From Lagopus muta (Eukaryota; Chordata; Aves; Galliformes; Phasianidae): a DNA stretch of 64,000 bases. Under the pieces are notes generated by a model. It was not told the DNA's origin. It ran no database searches and saw nothing but the letters and a program-made list of their open reading frames with translations. The position numbers and the translations under genes are program-made. The first letter of the stretch is position 1, and every line of letters begins with the position of its first letter. Location of the stretch: contig NC_064433.1 of NCBI RefSeq assembly GCF_023343835.1, positions 135,807,957-135,871,956 on the forward strand. The letters are read 5' to 3'. Positions 13,241-23,259 of this stretch are shown one piece after another.

Positions 13241-16200
13241 CCAAATTCCACTAAAATAATTACAAAGAAGTAACATAAAGAAAAGCTTGATTTATGATTC
13301 TTATAAAATTCTCAAGGTTCTCTCTTGGCAAAATCCATTCCACCAGCTTACTCATCCTACCCTGGGCCCAGCTGAGCAGCTCCCAGAAGGGGACTGCTGT
13401 GTGAGCACTGCAGTGTGAATGAGACGAGGTGGTATTCTGAGCTCCCCTCCCAGCAGAGCTGCACTGCAGATGACCAGCCTGCATGCAGAGCACCCAGCCT
13501 GTGTCTCACACCTTCCTTCATGCCTCTCATGCCACCGGTGACTCAGGGCAGGGAAAAGAGTCACCCTGAACTGCCAGCACCGTAAATCATGTCCCACTGA
13601 AACGACATGGAAACGCAATCAAAACATCATGCTGATGAACTCAGCTTGTCTGCTGGATTTTGAACTCTGTACGCATCACCTATGATGTCAAAGGTACCAG
13701 CTCTAACCAAACAGCTGCAGCACAGCAGCAGGAACACTTCAGAATGGCCAAACACACCAACAGCATTTGCAGACGGGCGGTTGGACTCTGTGCTCCACCC
13801 AAGGAACAGGAACAGCGCTGTTTGCAGCCCTGATTATTCTTAGCTGAGTTGCCATGGAACAAAGCCTGGCTAATCCTGGTGGACTGATTCAGGAACAATC
13901 TCTAATCTTATTGCCTAATTCTATATTGCTCCCATTAGGGCAGATTTTATCCCGGCTGTAAGAGCAGTGAGGTTTCAAGGAGCTGTCACTGTGCTGTTTG
14001 ACTGGTAGCAGCACTGTCTCCTTATCAAGAAAAAGGGATTCTGTTTCTCTCTGAATCAGGATGAAACATTTTCCCTTCCAGATATAGATTAAATCTCCCT
14101 TGTGATCTCCTTGAATTCACAGGACTCAGTACACATGAGTTCATGTGTTCCCCTGCACAGTCAGTCAGTGGCGCTGCCTCAGTTGCTGGCTAATGACTGC
14201 TTCAGAGAACACACACGTAATGAGACAAATGAGCTTCTAATTGCACTGACTGGGTTTGCTTTTCCTGTTGCCAGCCCCACAGCCACCTTGCATCCACCAT
14301 GAGTCCGACATCACAGCACTAACTTCAATACCTCAGCACCTCCTGGACATGAGGCAGCACCATGAGGGCATACGTGGTGAGGGCAGGGAGCCCAGCTGTG
14401 CAGCGGGAGCTTTGTGGGATAAATTCTGTGCTTTTTCCCCGGGTTGTGACTTAGAGGTGGACTGGGAGACAACCCAAAGGCACCCCATATCTCATGTATC
14501 AGAACACAGCTGTAAGGGCAAGGTGCACACACGTGTGGGGAAAGCTGTGCTCTGCAGGATGGTCAGGTAGTGGAAAGGAGATGCTGGGGAAAGGAGTCCT
14601 GTTCCTGGCTGCAACTTGCTCCTTGCAGAAACATGTCCACAAAGACCTCCTTGAGTACATCCCCAGAAAAAAACCACGATGCTTCCTGCACCGAGCTGAG
14701 CTCAGCATGGTTGGAGCTCGTGTCCAGCCATGTTTCCTTTACAGAAGCTGTGCCGTAAGGTCACTGTGCCGTTCTGTTGGCTGTTGGAGATTCTGGGGAA
14801 CAAAAACATTGGATGTAAGCCCTCCCCACTGGAGTAAACTTCAAAAGGATATTAAAAAATCACCGACATTGGAAGTATTTAAAGAGGAAGGGTGTTTTGA
14901 GACAGATGGTGACTGTAATTAACTTTGGCATTTTCTCTTATAAACCACTGAGTTTAAACTCAATTAGCCAGTGATTTTTTTCCCTTCTTTAATTAAATAA
15001 ACCCAATTGCATCTCTTCAGCAGCCAGCCTGCATGCAAACAACCCAGAGGCCAGCTGCAAGACAAGCCCAGCCCAGCCAGCAGCCACCACAGCACTGGAC
15101 AGCTCGGGGTCCCCCAAGGTTGTGCTCAGCACTGGGGTCCCCCAACAGGGCCCTGCCCAGCGCCCACACCACCCCAAGTGCCTGTGCTGCATTTGCAGGA
15201 TGCCCGACACGGCTGCGGCACAACAGTGTCACTGCTGCTGGGCTTGCCAGTGGTGGGGCTTTTGTGTTCTGTGTGATTTATCAGCCAAACTGGAATCTTC
15301 ACTTCAGCTGTTTGGACATAAATGTCCTGACATAGCGCAGAGGAGATAAATCATTCCAGTTGTGTTGCAAACGCAGAGGTATGCAAACCCTTCCTTGCAG
15401 CTTCAAGGCTGCAGAGAGGGCTGTGCCAGCAGTCCCGCCCTGCATCATTTGTCATAGGCATTTTGTCAGTTTGTCCCACAGCAGGACATCACTGCTGAAA
15501 GGAGCGTGTGCTTCCAAATGATCTGACCTTGTTTTGTATTTATTGTTCTCAATATAAAGAACATGGGTTTTAATATAAAAACAAGTGCTCCTCCTCCTCC
15601 CTGGGAGTCTCCAGAAGCTATCTGGCCATGGCCCTGGGCACCATACTCTGGGTGGCCCTGCTGGGGAGGGGTGGGCCAGAGGGACCCAGAGAGCCCTGCC
15701 AGCATCAGCCACCCTGTGGCCATGTGGATTGAAAGAGCCTTACAGCTTCACCTGGGCTTCTTTAACCGAATGTGTCAAGGGATTTCTTACCAACAGCTTC
15801 AGAATATCTAATGATGGAAGTCTTCAGACTTCTCCCTCCTGATTCTTTGTGCCTCTTGATTGCAGTGTTTCACTGTTGAATAATTCCTGAAGAAGTTTGA
15901 AAGCAAGAGAGTTCTGGACTTTTTTTTTCTCCATAAGCAAAGCAGGAAGGTTTTGGGTTGCCATGGCAGAGCTGTTACCTCTGTGCGTCCCTGTGTTTTC
16001 GATGACAACACAGTTGTGTTAAGGCTAAGCCGACCATTTGGCTTACCCCCATCAAATGAGTGCGAGGAGAGAGAATGCTGGAGCAGGCCCAGGCCCTCTT
16101 GTTGATACAATCTAATGCAGGACAGCAGTCTGGGGGCATGTTTGTACTTTATAACTGTAAACAGCTTTTGTGTCAGGAAGTTGAATAGCGCACGGCCTCA

Positions 16201-16549
16201 TCCCAGCAGAACTCCTGGTTCTGGTCCTTCCATTGCCCTCAGTGCTGCAGCCAGATTGTTTTTTCAGGGATGAGATCAGTCTTTGAAATACCGGTATAAA
16301 TAACACACGTGCTGTGTGGACAGGACACGTGTGCAGCAGGGAAGGGTTTCAAAGAAAATAAACAAGTGCCTTAAAACTGAGGGCTTGCGTACAGTGGTAG
16401 AGAGGCTGGGCTCTGTAGGGCCAAAATTAATTCACCGCAACGAGGAGGAAAGCCCAGAGCTCATTTCTGAACCTATTGTTGAGGTGTTGTTATTCCATAC
16501 GCGTGTTTAATAGGTGTAAAAACGATGCCCTATAGCTGAAGTACTCATA
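13241..16549. other. Intergenic, no gene seen
   Basis: Mostly unique DNA. Overlapping short frames on both strands around 14.3-15.8 kb follow locally raised G+C rather than codon structure. A segment near 14854-14900 weakly recalls CR1 (TCACCGACATTGGAAGTATT) but is too decayed to call. Confidence 0.5.
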
Positions 16550-16557
16550 CGTTGCTC

Positions 16558-16575
16558 TGCAGCTCCCTCTAATGG
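16558..16575 (-). promoter_or_regulatory. CTCF-like motif (minus orientation)
   Basis: The minus strand reads CCATTAGAGGGAGCTGC, which fits most of the vertebrate CTCF core (CCASYAGRKGGCRSY) with mismatches at two positions. It lies 6 bases from a second, oppositely oriented match. This is motif evidence only. Confidence 0.35.
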
Positions 16576-16581
16576 ATCGTT

Positions 16582-16597
16582 TGGCCAGAAGGGGGCT
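16582..16597 (+). promoter_or_regulatory. CTCF-like motif (plus orientation)
   Basis: TGGCCAGAAGGGGGCT on the plus strand matches the CTCF core (CCA-N-N-AGGGGGC) well. Together with the minus-strand match just to the left it forms a divergent pair within 40 bases, an arrangement often seen at domain boundaries. Occupancy cannot be judged from sequence. Confidence 0.45.
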
Positions 16598-16599
16598 AA

Positions 16600-17329
16600 G
16601 GGCGGCAGATGCGATAAAGCAGCGCTCGCTGCAGACTAACACCGAGAGCTCCGCATCATTGCCGCTGTTATCTCTCCCCGTCCATTCCTCACTTCACTTT
16701 TATCTCAGCAGCTATTGCAGCTCGGCTTCTATGAGCTGAGGGGAGCAGGCACAGCTAAACAAGAAGGCGAAGGGCTGCAGCAGGGTGGGAGAGGTGGGAG
16801 ACATTGCGGGACAGAGCTGGCACATTGCTCTGCAACCTGCTGAGTCCACATCAGTTGAAGTCTCTTAGGATCAGGGGTCTAAAGAATGTATTACGGCCTA
16901 AAGGCTGCTTGGCCTTCAGTTCTGAACTTTATCTTGGTTCTGAGATCTGCTGGAAGGAGGACATGAGGGAAAGTCGTGACAAAATCTCTCACATCTCAAC
17001 AAGTGATACCCATAAAAGTCATATTTCATTTGCACACAATGACAGTCTCTGCCCATCACATTTCTATCTCGTGCGTATGCACACCTGCAAGATTCACTCT
17101 GATCCTTTGTGTCAAGCCCTACCTGCAGACAGCCACAACCCCGCTTTTTTTTTTTTTCTTTTCAGAAGAAGGTAATATTCTATATTGCCTGTTATTTCAG
17201 ATTCTGACTTTGAAACCACAGTGCTGTTTTAGAAGTGGAGGAAGAAGAGCAATGGAAAGGGCACTTGGCAGAAACAAGAGGAAAACAGTATTTGACAGAG
17301 TGCTAGCACCAGGCTCTTTCTTCTGAGAA
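16600..17329. other. Intergenic, no gene seen
   Basis: Unique sequence to the right of the CTCF-like pair. It is G+C-raised to about 16.80 kb and then ordinary, with a T-run near 17144-17158. No coding exon is supported. Confidence 0.45.
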
Positions 17330-17498
17330 GGAGTGGTGATGCAGTCTGGGCACAGGCTGCCCAGGAAGGTAGAGGAGTCACCATCCCCGGAGGTGTTGCA
17401 GAACTGTGTGGATGTGGCACTGAGGGATGTGGTGGGGGTGGTGATGGTTGGACACAATGATCTTAGAGGTCTCTTCCAACCTGCACGGTTCCATAATT
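17330..17498 (+). mobile_element. CR1 LINE fragment, 3' end
   Basis: Sense CR1: CACAGGCTGCCCAGGAAGGT, GGAGTCACCATCCCCGGAGG, GGATGTGGCACTGAGGGATG, GATCTTAGAGGTCTCTTCC, and a degenerate tail GGTTCCATAATT. The octamer repeat is largely lost, so this is an older copy. Confidence 0.85.
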
Positions 17499-18508
17499 TA
17501 ACCTCTACAGAAATAATAAATTGATGCAGTGAATGGTTTGAACTTCAAGCAATGGCACTGACCATTCAAGTGGGTGCTGCTGTGCCTTTCAGCAACAAAG
17601 AAAGTATTTCATTTAACAGGACACAGATGAGAGCACCTGAGGTGACTTGTGGCAGTGGATTCATTCAGGAAATAAGCTTTTGGTCCACGTATGGCATTCT
17701 TGTTTGCTAAGCAGCGTGTAGCTCCTAGCCACCATTCAGCCCTACCTGATTTGCTCTCCCCCTTCTGGCTACTAAAACCCTGCCTGCACTACAGCAGGAT
17801 ACTTTGTTTAACCACTAATCCAGACACCTGCAAATGATTCCCATCCTTAAAAAGAAATTTACAGCCAAGACTTCTTACAGACTTGTTTCTGCTTTGGGAA
17901 TCACACAGGAGAGCTGTCCAACAATGAGAAGTTAAGGAATGGTGCCTGGATTAAGGCAAGCAGTAATCCCCTAAATATGACCTACAGCAGGGAGGTCACA
18001 TCCCTATCTCTTTAGTGCACATATGCTCTTCATGTTAAGCCTCCTGTCCCATCTGTGAGGCTGCACCACCAATATATGTGTCACTGACACACTGAGACAT
18101 ATCAGCTACAGAGATCTGATTTCCTCCAACCTCCTCATCTGGTCACTCTCAGCTCTCTGAAACAAACCAGCACAGCATGCCAGTGGGCTGGCTTACATCT
18201 GCAGCAACAGCACTGCTGAGCAATTCAGGTCGTGTTTTTGGGAGAACTGAAGGAATTGGAGCTTTCTTCAGTCATTCCAACAGCATTGCTCTGTGATCAC
18301 ATACAACTCCAGTCCCTCCGGCTTGTTGGCCACCCTGCAAGCATTTGTGCATATTGCACACACTTGATCCAGACTTCCTTTCACCTTGTCATTTTTCCTA
18401 AGGTGTCTCCAGATGCCATGCTGTCCACATCTTTTATTTTCCACTCCTTTCCAAAGTTACTTTCACTTAAAAACAGGTTGTGATCTGCCTTTCCTAATCA
18501 GCTTTTCC
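17499..18508. other. Intergenic, no gene seen
   Basis: One kilobase of unique sequence between two decayed CR1 copies. Nothing coding recognised. Confidence 0.5.
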
Positions 18509-18684
18509 ACAGAATGACAGTATCATTAAGGCTGGGAAAGACCCCTCAGATCATCCGGTCCAATCACCAGTCTGTGCCCACCATGCCCACTGACCACGTC
18601 CCTCAGTACCACATCCACAAAGTACTTCAACACCTCCAGGGACAGTGACTCCACCTCCTCCCTGGGCAGCCTGTGCCAGTGCCA
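18509..18684 (-). mobile_element. CR1 LINE fragment, 3' end
   Basis: Antisense CR1: CAGAATGACAGTATCATTAA, GGGAAAGACCCCTCAGATCA, ATGCCCACTGACCACGTCCC, GGGACAGTGACTCCACCTCC. Roughly the reverse complement of the same subfamily as the copy at 17330. Confidence 0.85.
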
Positions 18685-21600
18685 GATGCTGTGCGACAAA
18701 TGCATGAGCATCTGACACAAGGTAATCAAGCAACAAGTTCCCGATACTGATACAAATCTGAGCTGCAGTCTAGGTGCAATTGGAGCTGCCCCACAGCCTG
18801 TCAGCAGGGCTCAGCCCAGAAGCCAGGGCTTAGCTAACCAAGCTCTCAGCATGTATACACGATGTATCCACATTGTCTGGGGTTATAACTTATGGTTTCA
18901 GCACTCTTTCACAAGGCATAAAAAGAATCTTGCCTGGAACGTTCAGTGAGATACAGACTAAGAAGGTGGAGGCACTGAAGGAAAAGACCAACCCAACAAG
19001 GACCTGACTGATAAAGTAGATGTGAGGAAATCACACAGCTGAGTGACCAGGACACTCCTGCAAGCATCTCACCATGCAGTCCAGGATTCAGATGTTCTTC
19101 CAGCATTGCCATAAGCCCATCTGAGTCCACTGTCCCTTCTGTCCCTTTGTTTTGAGATGCAACATCCCCTGTGTCCAGTGCATGGGGCCTGCAGCTGCAA
19201 GGCAAGGCTGGTCAGCAGGCTGCCCTTGCTCCACAACACGAGGGAAAAAAAGCAGCCAGTTTCCAGCAGTATCAGCAAACTGCTCCTCATTGCCATAACG
19301 CTGTATGACTGCAGAGTGGACAGAAGAAAGGTGGTTATGATGTACCACAGGGGCAAGGGAGAAACTGCTACTTGTCTTTTTCCTCTTTTCCAGAGAGAGC
19401 TTGCAGTTCCATTTCCCTGAGCTGACCATGAAGGGACAAGGCAGCTTCTTATGAAGTGGAGATGACAACGCTTCGCTAGTGGCAAAAAATAAAAATAAAA
19501 ATAAAAATAAAATAAATAAAATAAATAGATCTAACATTATGATTGTACAGCTGGGGAAAAAAATAGTCCGCCAAATAAAAATAAGCAAAAATTACTTTGA
19601 TTTGGCTTCTACGAAAGGGACTAAAAATAAATACTTCTTTCAGAGGCCCTTTCTCTGAACAGGGGATTATGGAGGACACACAATCCTTGTATCAAAACAC
19701 TGAATTAGTGAATCCAAAATGGTCTCAATTTAAAAAACTGGTTTTTCCACAATTAATTTGCTTATTAATACAAGAACCATTAGTGTTATATTAATATTCA
19801 TGTTGCAGTGGTTGTATTCCAGATGATTCCTTTGATCTAGAACTGATCTACCAGGACAGACATTTAGTTACTCCTGGGTATGCTGAAGGAAAATAAAATA
19901 TTTACTGCTGAAAATAACGATTATTGCAAGAAAATCCAGAGAATTTGAATGTTGGTGTTATACCCAACTATAAACTGAGCGTATACATCAAAGTTGGGGA
20001 ATGATTGTACTATGCTGACTTACATTAGCATGCATTGTTTGTTACTGCAACAAAACAAGCATTTCCCAACATTTGGGAAGCAGAGAAAACTAACCTTCAG
20101 ACTTCTGTGCCATCATGAGTAAATTACTTGGTGTTGTTTGTTGACTTCCAGTTCCCTTGACTCTTTCTACACTAAAATGCAGTCCACAAGACATACCAAG
20201 CAGTAAGCCTCAAAATGCATTCAACTTACATACAAATAGCAGCAGTTAAGTCATTTCTGAGTCTTAGAAGTTTTGCAAAACCAGGTCGAAAGCTTTCTGA
20301 TATTTTATATATATAATTTTCAGTGCCAATTATATGTAGGATGCCTATAGATGTGATCTTTAGAAACAACTGATCAATGTCCAAGTGCTGATCCAGCCTG
20401 ATTGTGCCTGCAGTTAAAAAAGCACATTTTGGACTTCTCCTTTGACTAAGAAATCCATTAGAAACCATTTTTTGTGATTGATTTTAGTGCACGCTGAACT
20501 AAATCATACAAACCTACAGGAAAGAAAATGCAAAGCATTATATGTGCACCAGGAATTATGTTACATACCTGAAAAGAAATTAATTGTGTTTTTTCAGATT
20601 ACTACAAACCATACATAGAAAGCTTGGAATTCAGCTGCAGCCCCACACATCCATCTATTTCCTTCTCAGTTTCACACTCACTTCCATAAATCTCACATTC
20701 TCCAAGTTTTAAGTTGATTTATCTAGCTTCGATACTTCCTTAATCAACCTTTCTCACTCCCCATGGAAAGTAAGTACCACAAGCTATGTATGCAATTATT
20801 TGACCACCACTTACTTACATGGAAGTCTGTTCAGTCCTGCTAGTAACAGCAGCACAATGGCAAGCAGTTCAACTTCTTCCCCTCTCTTGTCCTTGTTAAA
20901 ATATTATGTATGAGCTCAGCAATAGTTGTGGTGACACAATCTGCTATACTCAATCCCTAAATTATTTTACATGATTAAAAAACTGTACTTAAAATATAGA
21001 CGAAAAATCCATCTTCAGCTCTAAAGAACTCACCTTAATTCCTTTCCAGCCCCGCTCCCCCAGGAGTTCTACACTTCCTCTACATTTGAAAATACCATTT
21101 CTAAAGAGATCTTTTTTTTTTTTTTCCTCAAACCAAGGTAATCTCTTCATAGCTGTATGCATCACCTATGAATCACTGCATACCTTGTACAGTCTGTGAT
21201 ACTGTATGTGGAATTTGTTTTAGCCTACTGCATTTCTCAGTACAGGTTATCAATGGCCTTCTGGTAGAAGGGCAGGGAACACCAGAGAACTGTCTTCTTT
21301 ATACCTAACACAAGTAATAATGCTCTTTTTCAGGCATGAGCAGCCCACATGGTTCAGACAGGGAAGGAACTGCAGTGTCTGTAATAGTTGTACTGTATAG
21401 AAACCTCTTGGTTTTTTTCCCCAGTTCCTAACCCCTGACCTGATTGTGTTCCTACACCAAACATCACTTCCAAAAGCAAACTGAAGTTAGAACAAATCAG
21501 TTCAGAACCCAAAGGGTCTTCCTCAGAGAAATGAGTCAGATCCATTCAGATTCTCACCAGATCATCCTACACATCTTAAGGACCTCAGAACTAGCAGTGT

Positions 21601-22474
21601 GTACAGGAGAGGTGAAACAGCAGTCTGAACACAACACACACACCAGAAACGTCCTTCAATTTTCCATGAGCCATACTACTTCCAAGTCAAACAAATCCTA
21701 CCTTGATTTCTTCCTGTTATCCAATGGCACGTGGCATTTTTTTAACCAAAGGACTGTGCCAAGATTGATTAAGTCATAGCCGCAGAGAAAGACAGCTTTT
21801 ACACAAAGTAAAACTAGCAGAGCTTTAGTAGTCAAGAGCTGGATTAATGAACTAGTTGCCTAGATTTCTGTTGTTGCTCAAAGAAAGGAAAACAATCTAC
21901 AATTCTATTCTTGAGCCCATGGAAATACACAGATGATGCTGCAATTGGCAGGATGGATTACAATCGCTTCTATGTAAGAGCAAGATTTCCTGCAAAGTGC
22001 TCTTGAGAGGAAGCAATGAGAAGACACCTAAGTATAAAGCCTGAAATGCTTTCTTCCACCCTTCCAGAATTCTTGAAACACAACACAGCAGGCACGACAC
22101 AAGCTTCAACCAGATCACTCTGAAGCTCTCAGGTAGGAGCTTACACATGGAGATCTCCCAGTCCGACAGCTTCTTGTTTGGTTGCTGTTGGTTTCAGGGC
22201 TGCTTTTTTTTTTTCTTTTAATACTACCACCTTCCAATTCCACACTGACATGAACAACTGCTTCAGCCCACCCACGATTCAGCCTAGGGAAAATGAAACC
22301 TTCTTTGTACTACCTGCATTTATAACCCATGCTCCTGCTGAATTATGGAGTGCTTACGTGAAGTACGCAGAGCCGAACTCTAGGGTGATTTTGCATCTTT
22401 TGTTGCCAAAGACAATACGTTGAACATGAAAAGTTCTGCTCTTGATTTGGAGGAAAAGAGAAATGGCCAATGCC
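18685..22474. other. Intergenic, downstream of CHAMP1
   Basis: AT-rich DNA between the last CR1 on this side and the presumed CHAMP1 polyadenylation site. It contains one A-rich microsatellite (annotated separately) and T-runs near 21112-21125 and 22206. No coding exon recognised. Confidence 0.5.
19483..19529. repeat. (AAAAT)n / (AAAT)n microsatellite
   Basis: An A-rich tandem tract: four to five units of AAAAT, then AAAT/AAATA units, ending at AAATAG. It lies in unique DNA, not at a LINE tail. Confidence 0.9.
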
Positions 22475-23259
22475 AGGTTGGGGTGCTTTCTTTTATTGTT
22501 AAAAGATTAAAGCATAACATTTCACCAGATACAAGAAATGTATTTTTTCCTGACATTACAAACATCTGAATTATCAAGAGAAAATGTTGAGCTATACGTA
22601 ATCTGACTTAATCCATCAATTTAATGTATATTAGTTCATGCTTAACACATGGCCAAAATACATAATCACAAAATAAGTACCTCAATGCTTCTAAAACTGA
22701 GACAAGAAAGACAGAGAATTGAGTGCAAGAAATTTCCAACAAATGACTATACACTCAATTACAACCTCAGGGCCAAGTTATTCCAGAAGGGTTGGTTGGT
22801 AGTTTCTCGTGCCTGGCTCATTCACTTTTAATTTGGTAAGAAATTTCATCTTAAAAATTTGATAAAAACATTTTTAAAAATAAGACATCTAACAAATGCA
22901 AAAAACCAAGCTCATTCTTCACAGAAATACATGGGTTGCTTGCCACTCCAGTCCTTAATTGCCTGTATGTTTTACAAATCTTTACAAAACTAGTTTGCAT
23001 CCATTTTGGTTTCAAAAACATAGTACATCCAAAAAAATATGACTCTACTGATGGGTAATAAAAAGACATGGACATGTATTTAAAATGACTTTGAAAAGTA
23101 AATAATTTCAGTAAAACATCTATAAGACAAGTTAAACATAGTACAACAAACCATGCATCTTCTGACTTGTCAGATCAGCTAAACTACTCGGATAACATAC
23201 AGCAACACTTCTGAACACTGTTGTAAATTCAGCTTTTCTAACACAAGGAAAAATACGAG
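22475..23259 (-). other. CHAMP1: CHAMP1 3' UTR (inferred)
   Basis: AT-rich sequence between the CHAMP1 stop codon and the first AATAAA on the minus strand. No coding potential and no repeat family recognised. The extent rests only on the polyadenylation hexamer. Confidence 0.45.
22492..22497 (-). terminator. CHAMP1: Candidate polyadenylation signal of CHAMP1
   Basis: AATAAA on the minus strand (TTTATT on plus), about 760 bases past the CHAMP1 stop codon. It is the first canonical hexamer downstream. It implies a 3' UTR of roughly 0.78 kb ending near 22475. Not tested by transcript data. Confidence 0.45.

Noticed and set aside
14854-14900. CR1-like TCACCGACATTGGAAGTATT stretch
   Set aside because: The similarity is short and lacks the flanking CR1 landmarks; it is not enough to annotate.
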